Source of the DNA: Candidatus Saccharimonadota bacterium
Lineage (GTDB): Bacteria > Patescibacteriota > Saccharimonadia > Saccharimonadales > Saccharimonadaceae
Reading direction: 5' to 3'
NCBI GenBank assembly: GCA_017404725.1
Contig: JAFRBS010000001.1
Location: 1 to 64,000 of the forward strand
DNA length: 64,000 bases
Shown in pieces: positions 32,926-41,823 of this stretch. Position numbers and translations under genes: made by a program. A model generated the notes under the pieces. It was not told the DNA's origin, searched no databases, and worked only from the letters and a program-made list of their open reading frames with translations. The stretch's first letter is position 1; each line of letters starts with the position of its first letter.

Positions 32926-34772
32926 CAGCCGCCGCCTCCGCCGCCGCCGGAGAACCCCCCTCCCCCGCCACCAGACGACGAGCTAGAATACGAAGTTGAA
33001 GAGGCGATCGTAGTCGAAAGTGAATGGTTAATCGAGTTAAACGCAGAAATCGTAATGATGCTATGCCCATAGTACCAGCCTGGCTGATACGCTGGATCCA
33101 TCTGGTAATACCGATTCAAAGTCCCCATCCAAGAATCCTCAAGCCCGAACAGACAAGCATAAGGCAAAAGCTTCTCGTAAAGTTTAACGATTCCCTTGTC
33201 ATCTTTCGGCGCACCCTTGACCGACTGGAGGAATTTCAAGCGGTCTTTCTCAGCCATCTTAATGTAAAGCTTTAGCCCCTCGAGATAATTGTCCGCGTCG
33301 AGCCCCTTCTCGGTATAAGTAGAATATTTACTCGAACGAGCAGCGAATACACAGGTAATAACTATCGTCGCAAGCACTAAGGCGACAAGATACGGAATTA
33401 AGAAGGCGCTCCCGACCAGATCGCCAGCAAAAGCGCCCATCTCGCCCAGTATTACGGCGCCGAAGCTGAGGATCGCCGGCGCAAAACAGGCGCAGAGAGC
33501 GATGACGATTGCGACAGCCACCGTCGCGGCCGAAGAAGTTTTTGAGGTGTTTTTCGTTAGGAAGCCCTTTTCGACGAGGCGGTCGCCACTAGACGAAGCA
33601 TAAAGCCGAGTAAGCGACTGGAGATGAGAAGACGCGGTATGTTTTTTGACCGCAATTTCCATACCGTCTTTTACCGCCGTGCCGCCATTTAAAATTTCCA
33701 GCACGTATTTCTGGGCAGGCGTCAGACCAGCGACGTTGTTGACGATGACGATCCAGGTATCTTTTTTCAGCGTCTTCGTCGGCTCGGCCTGTTTCAAGGT
33801 CACTTTCCCAGCGATCGCCATCTCGAGCAGCGTCGCGACATAAGACGGCTTCGTGGTCTTAATCGCGACCTTAGCGGCCTCGGCGACGGTCAGGTCCTTC
33901 ATCGGCTGGTACTGCGGAGTAAGGAAGAGATTCTTGCGGTAAAGATATTTCGCTTTTGCTTTCTTTAACCAATAGCGGTACGTGCCAAAAATCGCGAAGA
34001 AAGCGCCTATGCTTAAGATAACCGCAAGTATAACCAATAGATAGTTATATTCATGCACGACAACAAAAGTCTCCGGCGCAAATTGGGCGACAAAGGTCAG
34101 ATTCTCCCCCGCGGCGAGGTTAGTAGTCGAGAAAGTCAGCTCCATATCAGATTTTTTGACCATCTCACAACGGTCTTGACCCTTCGCGCCATGATAGCCG
34201 ACATAACACCAGGTTTCCGATTTTAGAGCCGCCTTTACGCTGTTATCGAGATGGAGCGTCGCGGTCAAGCGCTCAAATCTCTGGCTCCAGCCCGTCCCGT
34301 TCGTGTCCCAATAAAGTTCCTGAAAATCAGAAAAATCCGTGATGACATTCTTAAATTCATACTCTAGAATATACGTCTGCGTTCCGTGAACATATTCGTT
34401 CTCATTCCCGAGATAAATCGCGAAACACCCGTTTTCCCGCTCAGTTTTCGCGATATTTTCCGGCTGACCATTTCGCGAAACCTTTAGACTGTCCAGATTT
34501 TTCAAAGTGACATTTTTCCCGCCCTGGTTTGTATATGGAATATACCGCGTAATGCCGTGGTTCTGGTTCGTGCTCGGAAATTCCGCGGTCAAAGTTTCCT
34601 TGACCTTCAACGTGCTTACCCCCTCGGTATCTTTCCCGAGCGTGTAATCGAATTTTGCGTCAGAAAAGTAAAAACTATTAGCATTCCCAGCCGCATTAAC
34701 AGGGGCGACCAGCGCAAAAACTTGACAAATTAGCGTAAGTATGATACAATAGAAAGATATAGCCTTTTTCAT
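32922..34772 (-). CDS. DUF2207 membrane protein with Gly-rich tail
   Basis: 616 residues: signal peptide (MKKAISFYCIILTLICQVFALVAPVNAAG), an extracytoplasmic DUF2207 domain with DYTLGKDTEGVSTLKVKETLTAEFPSTN..GITRYIPYTNQ and ELYWDTNGTGWSQRFERLTATLHLD, then a transmembrane helix (about 235-257), a cytoplasmic winged-helix-like part, two more helices (about 410-465) and a C-terminus of Ser and Gly ending GGGFSGGGGGGGW, typical of this family. Function unknown; envelope-associated. Leaderless: TGATACAAT just before the ATG. The stop codon overlaps a repeat element. Confidence 0.85.
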   Translation of the reverse strand: MKKAISFYCIILTLICQVFALVAPVNAAGNANSFYFSDAKFDYTLGKDTEGVSTLKVKETLTAEFPSTNQNHGITRYIPYTNQGGKNVTLKNLDSLKVSRNGQPENIAKTERENGCFAIYLGNENEYVHGTQTYILEYEFKNVITDFSDFQELYWDTNGTGWSQRFERLTATLHLDNSVKAALKSETWCYVGYHGAKGQDRCEMVKKSDMELTFSTTNLAAGENLTFVAQFAPETFVVVHEYNYLLVILAVILSIGAFFAIFGTYRYWLKKAKAKYLYRKNLFLTPQYQPMKDLTVAEAAKVAIKTTKPSYVATLLEMAIAGKVTLKQAEPTKTLKKDTWIVIVNNVAGLTPAQKYVLEILNGGTAVKDGMEIAVKKHTASSHLQSLTRLYASSSGDRLVEKGFLTKNTSKTSSAATVAVAIVIALCACFAPAILSFGAVILGEMGAFAGDLVGSAFLIPYLVALVLATIVITCVFAARSSKYSTYTEKGLDADNYLEGLKLYIKMAEKDRLKFLQSVKGAPKDDKGIVKLYEKLLPYACLFGLEDSWMGTLNRYYQMDPAYQPGWYYGHSIITISAFNSINHSLSTTIASSTSYSSSSSGGGGGGFSGGGGGGGW

Positions 34773-34791
34773 ACTTCTATTGTATCATATC
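34722..34791. promoter_or_regulatory. inverted promoter pair at the start of the DUF2207 gene
   Basis: TATGATACAATAGAA (34740-34754) is repeated inverted and perfect as TTCTATTGTATCATA (34777-34791). Rightwards, TTGACA (34722-34727), N17, TACAAT forms a full consensus promoter antisense to the signal-peptide codons. Leftwards the second arm gives TGATACAAT for the DUF2207 gene itself. The inner hairpin would fall at the start of the antisense RNA. Confidence 0.6.
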
Positions 34792-35682
34792 TATCGCTTC
34801 TTTTAATGCATTATTGGATTTCTGGAGCTTAATTCCCTCCTCCTCGGAGAGTTTTATTCCTAAACGACGAACAATCCCGTTCCGCCCGACGATCGCTGGA
34901 AAACCGTTATAAACGCCAGAAAAATCGTCATAAGACGAAACCGGCAGAACGCGCCGCTCGTCGTCTAAGATGCAGTTAATCAGCTTCGTAACGCAGGCGC
35001 CGATACCATAATAAGTCGCGCCTTTTTTCTCAATGATCTTGTACGCCTCAGTACGCGCAAAATCCTCGATTTCCTCTCGCGCCGGCTGATCGATCAGCTC
35101 AACTAAAGGCTTCCCGCCGATGTTAGAAGAGGACCAAAGCGTAAATTCCGTGTCGCCATGTTCGCCAACCTGAAAAGCATGAACCGACTTCGGATGAACG
35201 CCGAGGCGCTCAGCAATGCGATAACGCAGACGCGCTGTATCGAGAATCGTGCCGGAACCGATGACCTGCTCGTGCGGCAAGCCAGAATAACGCCAAGTCA
35301 GATAAGTCATCACGTCCATCGGGTTTGAAACGACGATAAAAATACCGTCAAACCCGCTGTCCATAATCTGACCAATCATATCTTTAAAAATCGCGGCGTT
35401 CTTCTTTAGAAGGTCCATCCGCGTTTCGCCCGGCTTCTGCGGCGCACCAGCGGTAATGACGATGATGTCGCAGTCAGAAGCCTCGGCATAATCGCCGGCT
35501 TTAATCTTCATATAAGACGGCGAAACCGCGAGCGTATCGCGCAGATCCATCGCCTCGCCCTCGGCGTCCTCCATGTTGATATCGGTTAATACTAGTTCGT
35601 TTACATCGGTGCGCTGATTGACCAAACAGTAACCGACGCTCGCGCCCACATTGCCGGTACCAACGATCATAACTTTTGCCAT
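34777..35682 (-). CDS. ldh: L-lactate dehydrogenase
   Basis: NAD-dependent reduction of pyruvate to lactate, the likely fermentation end step. 301 residues: VMIVGTGNVGASVGYCLV (dinucleotide loop, 4-21), TAGAPQKPGETRMDLL with Gln at the substrate-specificity position expected for lactate rather than malate dehydrogenase, VSNPMDVMTYL, GSGTILDTARLRYRIAERLGV and the catalytic GEHGDTEF. Leaderless: TGCTATAAT ends 6 nt before the ATG. The 3' end runs into the promoter region of the DUF2207 gene. Confidence 0.93.
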   Translation of the reverse strand: MAKVMIVGTGNVGASVGYCLVNQRTDVNELVLTDINMEDAEGEAMDLRDTLAVSPSYMKIKAGDYAEASDCDIIVITAGAPQKPGETRMDLLKKNAAIFKDMIGQIMDSGFDGIFIVVSNPMDVMTYLTWRYSGLPHEQVIGSGTILDTARLRYRIAERLGVHPKSVHAFQVGEHGDTEFTLWSSSNIGGKPLVELIDQPAREEIEDFARTEAYKIIEKKGATYYGIGACVTKLINCILDDERRVLPVSSYDDFSGVYNGFPAIVGRNGIVRRLGIKLSEEEGIKLQKSNNALKEAIDMIQ

Positions 35683-35703
35683 AGTTACATTATAGCATAA
35701 GTA

Positions 35704-36642
35704 TTAAATTTTCGAGAGACGCGCGTAGCGAATTTCTTCGGCCCCAGAACGAATATCGATGTCGACTTCTGCGCGAACAAACGGATCGAAACGCTCAGGC
35801 GTAACTTTTTTGGGCTTTTTATCAGGCCTCTTAAACCGCTTTTGCCCCTTAAACTTAGCAAAACTAGCGCAAAGCTCCTTATTCTTAGACTTCTTGATCA
35901 GAGAAATAACGTCTTGTTCGGTCAGGTGATAAAGCGCTTTTTCGGTCAACTCGCCCTCCTCGACCAGAGTTTCGATGCTTGATTTCATAAAGTCCTCCGT
36001 AAACTTCGCCTTCTCGTCGCGAGCCTTTAAAGAGGTCTTGGCGACAATTCTGCTAAAATCCTCAGCGACCTTTAAGTCTCTAAAAGCCAGCTCCTTCGTC
36101 CCGGATTTTTTCAGCTCTAAATTGCCGTAAAATCGTTCAATTTGCTCATGCGACAAATTCGCGGCGGTAAAATAGCGCTCGATTTTAGGCGCTTCCGGCA
36201 AAATATTCGTTAATTTTCTCGGCTCAAGTTCAGACTTTATCAGAAGTTTCGAGATTTTTTCCGCATTTTTAAGCGCCTCATCTAACCCCAGGCGCGGAAG
36301 ATCCAAATTAAAAACCGGAGTAGCAATATTCTCGAGCAAAGCAGCGATTGTGCTAGGCTTATCTTTCGTAAAATTCCAGATGATCAGCGCCGAAGCGACT
36401 GCATGTCGAAGCATATCTGGAGATTTTACTAGGTAAAGCGCGGTGTAATTTCGACTACTCGTAATGAACTTCAGCCGTTTCATTTCCGGTGTAGCGATAT
36501 ATTTGTCGAGCCAGTCCGGCCAATCTTTACAGAGAATACGTAGGTACCTCTGGTCCGCCTTTTTTAGCGTTTTAAAATAAGCGGAATTTGGCGTGATGAT
36601 TTTTTCGTATTGGCTGATTTTTCTTCGCGATAAACCAGCCAT
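35704..36642 (-). CDS. degenerate HD-domain-like protein
   Basis: 312 residues, soluble. The region RNYTALYLVKSPDMLRHAVASALIIWNFTKDKPSTIAALLENIATPVFNLDLPRLGLDEALKNAEKI (about 63-130) follows the order of an HD phosphohydrolase (helix-H, then AALLHD) but the HD pair reads EN, so metal binding is probably lost. The C-terminal third is Lys-rich and ends DPFVRAEVDIDIRSGAEEIRYARLSKI. It is 4 nt downstream of lysS on the same strand, so likely in one operon. Could be a regulatory or nucleotide-sensing remnant; a guess. Confidence 0.55.
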   Translation of the reverse strand: MAGLSRRKISQYEKIITPNSAYFKTLKKADQRYLRILCKDWPDWLDKYIATPEMKRLKFITSSRNYTALYLVKSPDMLRHAVASALIIWNFTKDKPSTIAALLENIATPVFNLDLPRLGLDEALKNAEKISKLLIKSELEPRKLTNILPEAPKIERYFTAANLSHEQIERFYGNLELKKSGTKELAFRDLKVAEDFSRIVAKTSLKARDEKAKFTEDFMKSSIETLVEEGELTEKALYHLTEQDVISLIKKSKNKELCASFAKFKGQKRFKRPDKKPKKVTPERFDPFVRAEVDIDIRSGAEEIRYARLSKI

Positions 36643-36646
36643 TTTT

Positions 36647-38182
36647 CTAACTTTCCTTTTCGCGGGACTTAATCAGCGGGAACGGCACGCCTTCGCGCCC
36701 AGAAACTCCCTCGAGTAACCAGAAATTTCGCTCAGAATTACCCCAGCCACAAGCCGGCGGCATACCATATTCAAGCATCTCGACAAAATCGGTGTCTAAC
36801 ATCTGCGCTTCAGCATCACCAGCGTCGCGCAGGGCCTGCTGCTCCTCGAAGCGTTTCAACTGGTCTTCCGGATCATTTAGCTCAGAATAGCCGTTCCCCA
36901 TTTCGGTTCCGGCGATAATCGGATGGAAACGTTGGGTAACCTCCGGATTTTCCGGGACAACTTTCGCGAGCGGACTTAGAGCCAGCGGCTCTTCAACCAG
37001 CCAGTATGGACCGGCAGAAGTCTTTCTGATCAGCTTCCAGATATGGTCCAACAGCCGCGCGTCGGAAGCAGTTTCTAAAGTATGCTCCAGAGTTTTTCTC
37101 GCCGCCTTATCATTTCGGTCTTCCGATTTCTCGAAATCATCCCGTAAAATCTGCTCCAGCTGTTTGCGGTCCGGATTAAAGACGTCGACATTATACTTTT
37201 CTTTTAGAAGATCAGCATATTTAATCCGCGGCCAAGGTTTTCCGTCGTTATCTAGGTCAATCTCAAATCCGCCGACATTAAACTTTAGAGTTCCCCAAGT
37301 TTCCTTCGCGACATATTTGATCATCTCCTCGTAAAGATTCATGCCGTCTTCATAATCTTCGTAAGCGGCGTAAGATTCAAACGCAATATGCTCCGGCAGA
37401 TGCTCGTCATCAACGCCCTCGTTTCTAAAGCGCGGACCGATGTCGTAAACTTTCTCAAAGCCGGCGCCGAGCAAACGCTTTAAGGGTAGTTCATGAGAAA
37501 TGCGAAGATAAAAATCTTCGTCGAGCGCGTCCATATGCGTCGTAAACGGGTTTGCGTCGGCGCCGCCCGTGGTGTGCTCCAAAACAGGGGTATTAATCTC
37601 GATAAACCCGTGCGCGTTCATGAAATCGCGCGTCGTCTGCCAGAATTTCGAGCGACGAACCATCCGTTCGCGCACTTCAAGATTAACGTTCATGTCAACA
37701 TAACGCCGGCGAAAACGCTCTTCCTTATTCGTAAAGCCATCGCGACCCGGAAGCGGCCGGAGAGATTTCGTCAAAAGTCGAATATTATCGGTAAAAACGG
37801 AAATTTCGCCGGTCTGCGACTTATCAACCATCCCCCTCGCCTCAACAAAATCACCAGTATCCAGCAATTTAAGGTCGGAGATGGAAAAAACGGAGACAGT
37901 GTCGCTGGCGGCAGGACCCGTTTTTCCACCATCTTTCATAAACAACTGGACCTCGCCGGTATAGTCGCGAATTTTAACAAACGCCAGTTTCCCGAAACTC
38001 CGAATCGTCGTAATCCGCCCCGCAACAACGACCTCGCGCCCCTGAAACTCATCAAACTTATCTAAAATATCGCCAATAAAAGTGTCGCGAAAAGAATGCG
38101 ACGGATACGGGTCGATTCCCCGCCTCTTAATTTCCTCAAGTTTCTTAATCCGCTCATCGCGATAATCAGCTAGTGTTACCAT
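36647..38182 (-). CDS. lysS: lysyl-tRNA synthetase (class II)
   Basis: 511 residues from the ATG at 38182 (MVTLADYRDERIKKLEEIKRRGIDPYP). N-terminal OB fold (VVVAGRITTIRSFGKLAFVKIRDYTGEVQLF), motif 1 FIEINTPVLEHTTGGADANPF, motif 2 FEKVYDIGPRFRNEGVDDEHLPEHIAFESYAAYEDYEDGMNL, and a motif 3 region near the end (EMLEYGMPPACGWGNSER). A longer frame reaching 38260 runs through a terminator hairpin and the promoter TGGTATAAT, so it is rejected. The start lies about 7 nt after TATAAT: leaderless. Confidence 0.95.
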   Translation of the reverse strand: MVTLADYRDERIKKLEEIKRRGIDPYPSHSFRDTFIGDILDKFDEFQGREVVVAGRITTIRSFGKLAFVKIRDYTGEVQLFMKDGGKTGPAASDTVSVFSISDLKLLDTGDFVEARGMVDKSQTGEISVFTDNIRLLTKSLRPLPGRDGFTNKEERFRRRYVDMNVNLEVRERMVRRSKFWQTTRDFMNAHGFIEINTPVLEHTTGGADANPFTTHMDALDEDFYLRISHELPLKRLLGAGFEKVYDIGPRFRNEGVDDEHLPEHIAFESYAAYEDYEDGMNLYEEMIKYVAKETWGTLKFNVGGFEIDLDNDGKPWPRIKYADLLKEKYNVDVFNPDRKQLEQILRDDFEKSEDRNDKAARKTLEHTLETASDARLLDHIWKLIRKTSAGPYWLVEEPLALSPLAKVVPENPEVTQRFHPIIAGTEMGNGYSELNDPEDQLKRFEEQQALRDAGDAEAQMLDTDFVEMLEYGMPPACGWGNSERNFWLLEGVSGREGVPFPLIKSREKES

Positions 38183-38198
38183 AGGATAATTATACCAT

Positions 38199-38226
38199 AA
38201 AAAGCGCCCACTTGAAAAGTGGGCGC
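38199..38226 (-). terminator. terminator of the pseudo-receiver gene
   Basis: GCGCCCACTT (38204-38213) pairs with AAGTGGGCGC (38217-38226). On the minus strand it is followed by TTTTT, directly before the lysS promoter. Confidence 0.92.
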
Positions 38227-38277
38227 AACATCGAGAGGAGCTGAAACAAAATTTAGGCACGTGGCCACAGGCCTAAT

Positions 38278-38658
38278 TTATAAATATTGCTTAATTCGCT
38301 CCTCAAGCGAGTCAAACGGCACCGGCATAACTAGCGGCGTCCCAGATAGATCCGGATCATGCGCCAGCTCCGTCGCGCACATCGAGCAGACGACCGCCTT
38401 GATCTGGCAGTTCTTCACGAAGCGGAGTAGCTCCTCGCCGTTTTTCTCGACCACGCGATTGGCGATGCTGGTCGGGAATTCCCAGCCCATGATGACCAGG
38501 TCGACATCGTCGTGATCAACAATGTACGCCTTAGCATCGTCCAAATTGTCTGTTAAATAACAGTCCCCCAGGACGTCAATCTTCTGGGCGATGTCCTTTA
38601 GGACAATCTGTCGAGTTGTGTCGTCTTCGACGACCAAAATTCTCTTGTATCCTCCCAT
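38278..38658 (-). CDS. stand-alone receiver-like protein lacking the phospho-acceptor Asp
   Basis: 126 residues with a CheY-like pattern: KRILVVEDDTTRQIVLKDIAQ (acidic pair Asp12-Asp13), DDVDLVIMGWEFP where the Asp normally phosphorylated is Gly58, and later AVVCSMCATELA (Ser/Thr switch region) and PLVMPVPFDSLEERIKQYL where the conserved Lys would lie. Phosphorylation by the usual route is therefore unlikely, and it would be a pseudo-receiver. No histidine kinase is nearby. Promoter TGGTATAAT (38736-38731), leader of about 65 nt, and an optimal AAGGAGGTGATAAA Shine-Dalgarno. Confidence 0.75.
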   Translation of the reverse strand: MGGYKRILVVEDDTTRQIVLKDIAQKIDVLGDCYLTDNLDDAKAYIVDHDDVDLVIMGWEFPTSIANRVVEKNGEELLRFVKNCQIKAVVCSMCATELAHDPDLSGTPLVMPVPFDSLEERIKQYL

Positions 38659-38785
38659 TTTATCACCTCCTTCTAGGTTTTCGGGATAATACGTTTCTAA
38701 TAAGGTACAAAAAAATGCCTACCTCTCCTAATTATACCACACTTTGCCAAAAAATGCAAGCCGCTCACGAGCTATAAACCGCCCG

Positions 38786-39370
38786 CTATTTATAATACGC
38801 CTTCCCCTCTACGCGCACGTCCACATACCCCGGCTCGACCCCTGGCGACGCCGCAATATACCGAATCATCCGATCGGCATCCTCCGCCGAAACCCCCGCT
38901 CCCCGGTCGACGTTCATCTTAATATAATACTGAATTCCGTCGATATAGACATCAACTTCTCGTCGCTTCCCCGCCGGCACTGCCACGCGCGTAACGGTAT
39001 AGCCCAGCTCAGCCAGGTCTTTCTCGACCCGCGCGATAAACTCTTTTACTCGGTTCGTAATCCCCGCGCCCGACTCGTCGATTACCTCTGCCGAAATTGT
39101 CAAATCCTCCGCCGACGCCGAAGAACCGCCAGTCCCCCCGCCGCTCTCCATTAAACTCCTTACCCCAATAACTACTAATACCCCGATGACCATCAGCCCT
39201 ATAACAAAAATCAGAATCGAAACCGTCTGGCGATTTTTCGCCTTCTCCCGCGCCGCAATCCTCTCCGACGACGACTCCAGCTTCTCGCGCTCCTCCGCGA
39301 TCGTCCGCCCGACGCCGTAAACGCCAGAGCTTGCCTCTTCTTCAGCCGCTCGCCGCCTCTTAGTCCTCAT
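38786..39370 (-). CDS. FtsQ/DivIB-like single-pass membrane protein
   Basis: 194 residues: a charged cytoplasmic N-terminus, a transmembrane helix (about 49-71), a Gly/Ser linker, and an extracytoplasmic domain of about 110 residues ending RYIAASPGVEPGYVDVRVEGKAYYK, which resembles the yIDlRv.g.vyvk end of FtsQ/DivIB. It is the last gene of the dcw cluster, where ftsQ usually lies, and overlaps murG by 11 nt. It is shorter than FtsQ and I see no clear POTRA domain, so the assignment rests on position and the C-terminal motif. Confidence 0.55.
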   Translation of the reverse strand: MRTKRRRAAEEEASSGVYGVGRTIAEEREKLESSSERIAAREKAKNRQTVSILIFVIGLMVIGVLVVIGVRSLMESGGGTGGSSASAEDLTISAEVIDESGAGITNRVKEFIARVEKDLAELGYTVTRVAVPAGKRREVDVYIDGIQYYIKMNVDRGAGVSAEDADRMIRYIAASPGVEPGYVDVRVEGKAYYK

Positions 39371-40691
39371 CCGCGCCCACCTTTAAAACCAACTCTGCCA
39401 ACTCCTCTGCCGCCTTCGGCGCAGAGACCGCCTCGTGCAGATTATGCGCCAAAGTTTCCCGAACTTTTGGACTGCGGACTAATTTCTGTGTCAGCTCCAG
39501 TAAAAGTCCCGGCTGGTTCATCATCCGCTCGTCCCCAATCATCGCGCAAGCCTCCATCGAAACTAACCTCTCTGCATTTTTAACCTGATGCGAGCCCGGA
39601 AGTCGCTCGAACGGAACCAGAATGACCGCTTTCTCTAGCCCCGCCAGCTCCGCAATCGTCGTTGCCCCTGCGCGCGAAATTACCACGTCCGCCGCGCCGA
39701 GCAGCTCGTTCATCGCCGAATTAAACGACCACATCCGAAAATCCGACTGCAGCTTTGCCTTTTCCCAATCTTCATATTTTTTAAGATCGACCATATCTTC
39801 ATAATGTTTCCGCCCGGCGACTAGCCCCACGCTCGTGAATTTCAGCATCTCCGGCAAAATCTCCCGCATTGCGTTATTCATGTTTTCCGACCCCTGGCTC
39901 CCGCCTGTCATCACGACCAGCGGCCGCTCCGGATCAAACCCAAACGTCTTCTTTAAGCTCGCCTGCTTCTGCGGGCTTACCTTTCGAAACTCCGGCGCGA
40001 TGGGTATCCCCACGAACACCCGATTAGACGAAGGTTTTGAAGGTTTTTCCGAAGGGCCTAAGACTTGGCCGCTCGCCCCTTGGGACGCGGATAGCGGCCC
40101 GGAGCGGCCCGAGGAAAAATCCTTCAAACCTTCGTCTTCATCAGGTACTCCTAGGGCTACCCATCGCGCCTTTTTCATCAACAGCCGGTTCGCTAAGCCA
40201 GGCACCGCATCGCTCTCATGCACAACATACGGAATCTTCAAAAATCTCGCAACCAGCCCAACCGGCAACCCGACGAACCCGCCTTTTAGAAAAATCACAT
40301 CTGGACGCCTAGACGCCGGCAGCATCCTAAAGAAACTCTGGATTATGCCCGCGATAAACCCAAAAAATCCAGAGATATTTCCCCAAACAATATCTTTAAA
40401 GAAAATGTCTAGTCGCCGAAGATAATCTTTAAAACTCCACCCCGCATACCGATGGAACTTCCCCGAAGCGACCTTCCGGACCCGAATATACTGCTTCTTC
40501 CCCGAAAGCCGCGATTCCTCGCCCCAGGAAACCCCAATTTCTGTTGTAATTTTTACAACATTTTTATAGTACTTCCGATCAGTCCAGAACTCGACCCTGG
40601 TTCTTGGTTTCTTTTCTAAAATCTCACGCACTACGGCGACGGCTGGCGTGATGTGTCCGCCCGACCCCCCGCCGACTACTAATACTTTCAT
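39360..40691 (-). CDS. murG: MurG, lipid II-forming GlcNAc transferase, with foldback insertion
   Basis: GT28 enzyme adding GlcNAc to lipid I at the inner membrane face. 443 residues: VLVVGGGSGGHITPAVAVVREI (3-24; GGTGGH type loop), VIFLKGGFVGLPVGLVARFLKIPYVVHESDAVPGLANRLL, then domain 2 with LVVMTGGSQGSENMNNAMREILPEM, DVVISRAGATTIAELAGLEKAVILVPFERLPGSHQVKNA. Residues of about 186-222, between WVALGVPDEDEG and NRVFVGIPI, are extra and encoded by a foldback repeat. It overlaps ftsW by 68 nt and the ftsQ-like gene by 11 nt. Confidence 0.95.
   Translation of the reverse strand: MKVLVVGGGSGGHITPAVAVVREILEKKPRTRVEFWTDRKYYKNVVKITTEIGVSWGEESRLSGKKQYIRVRKVASGKFHRYAGWSFKDYLRRLDIFFKDIVWGNISGFFGFIAGIIQSFFRMLPASRRPDVIFLKGGFVGLPVGLVARFLKIPYVVHESDAVPGLANRLLMKKARWVALGVPDEDEGLKDFSSGRSGPLSASQGASGQVLGPSEKPSKPSSNRVFVGIPIAPEFRKVSPQKQASLKKTFGFDPERPLVVMTGGSQGSENMNNAMREILPEMLKFTSVGLVAGRKHYEDMVDLKKYEDWEKAKLQSDFRMWSFNSAMNELLGAADVVISRAGATTIAELAGLEKAVILVPFERLPGSHQVKNAERLVSMEACAMIGDERMMNQPGLLLELTQKLVRSPKVRETLAHNLHEAVSAPKAAEELAELVLKVGADED
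40027..40136. repeat. foldback element C, TTGGGAC core, inside murG
   Basis: Outer arms 40027-40050 and 40113-40136 are inverse (GACGAAGGTTT...TTTTTCC type, one indel). Nested inside are GGGCC/GGCCC and GGCCGCT (40067-40073) / AGCGGCC (40093-40099), with the core CGCCCCTTGGGACGCGGA (40074-40091) as the loop. The same 18-bp core occurs in der, there in the sense frame; here the core is antisense to murG. Confidence 0.85.
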
Positions 40692-41823
40692 TTCTTACCT
40701 CTCTTCCAGTATAACACGAAAGTTGGGTCGACAGCCCCAAACCATACGAAATAAAGATCATGCTCGTCCCGCCATAAGATAGAAGCGGCAAAGTTATCCC
40801 AGTCAGCGGAATTAAGCCCGTCATCGCCGCGATATTAACCACCACGTGCGCCGCTACCCAAGCAAACACTCCGATTACGATTAAGCTCTGCTCCCCCGGC
40901 AACCCGCCAGAAATCTTTAGAAGCTGCAGGAGTAAAATCGTAAAACAAGCGATGACGATTAAAAGCCCAACAAACCCAAAAGTCTCCCCCATGACCGCAA
41001 ACACCGAGTCATTAATCGACTCCGGCAGATACCCCGTCGCCTGAACGCTATTCCCTACTCCGACGCCAAAAATCCCGCCCGTCCCGATCGCCATCATCGC
41101 GTTGTCGATATGATAGGACGAGCTCGCATCCCCGTCGCCCGAAAACGTCATCAGCCTCTCTAGACGGTGCGGCGAAACGAGAATCGAAAGAACTCCAAAT
41201 CCCGCAATCACCGCCAAAACGACTACGAAATTCCTCAGTTTTACTCCAGAAACTAAAAGCATCGCGATAATAATCGCAATGATACAGACCCCCGTCCCGA
41301 GATCTTTCTGCGCAATAATCACGAAAAACAGTGAAATCGCCGAGACGATCGCAAACGGAATAAAGAAATCGCGAGTCTCGAACGTCCCCGCCTCTTTATG
41401 TTGCGAAATCAGTTGCGCCAGATATAAAATCAGCGCCAGTTTTAAAAATTCCGCCGGCTGAATACTAAACGTCCCGAGGTTAATCCACCGACACGCCCCT
41501 AGCTGACAAGATGCTAAAGACGACCCCGCTACCGAAAGTAGCATTAAAAGCCCACAGGTAAGAAACGCTAAAAGTATTAAAACTTTCGACAATTTCCTAA
41601 GTTTCGCATACGGAAATTTAAACGCCAAAATAAACGCCCCGACCGAAAGCCCGACCGAAATTAGCTGGTGAATAAAGAAGAAATTCTGGTTATAATCCGT
41701 CCCGTACGCCGAATTCATGAAATTCGCTCTCTGAGACCCAATCGCATAAATCACGACCAGCCCCACTCCGAGCAGTAAAAACGTTAAAGCGCCGATAACT
41801 CGATTACTGCGGTGTTTACGCAT
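40624..41823 (-). CDS. ftsW: FtsW, septal peptidoglycan glycosyltransferase
   Basis: SEDS-family polymerase of lipid II. 399 residues with about ten transmembrane helices and the family motifs GACRWINLGTFSIQPAEFLKLALILYLAQL (about 111-140), AQKDLGTGVCIIAIIIAMLLVSG (catalytic Asp), and the C-terminal GLIPLTGITLPLLSYGGTSMIFISYGLGL. Paired with the class B PBP encoded by ftsI in the same cluster. It overlaps mraY by 8 nt and murG by 68 nt, so expression is tightly coupled. Confidence 0.95.
   Translation of the reverse strand: MRKHRSNRVIGALTFLLLGVGLVVIYAIGSQRANFMNSAYGTDYNQNFFFIHQLISVGLSVGAFILAFKFPYAKLRKLSKVLILLAFLTCGLLMLLSVAGSSLASCQLGACRWINLGTFSIQPAEFLKLALILYLAQLISQHKEAGTFETRDFFIPFAIVSAISLFFVIIAQKDLGTGVCIIAIIIAMLLVSGVKLRNFVVVLAVIAGFGVLSILVSPHRLERLMTFSGDGDASSSYHIDNAMMAIGTGGIFGVGVGNSVQATGYLPESINDSVFAVMGETFGFVGLLIVIACFTILLLQLLKISGGLPGEQSLIVIGVFAWVAAHVVVNIAAMTGLIPLTGITLPLLSYGGTSMIFISYGLGLSTQLSCYTGREVRNESISSRRGVGRTHHASRRRSA

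Noticed and set aside
38183-38260. N-terminal extension of lysS
   Set aside because: It overlaps a rho-independent terminator and the lysS -10 box; the family start fits the ATG at 38182.
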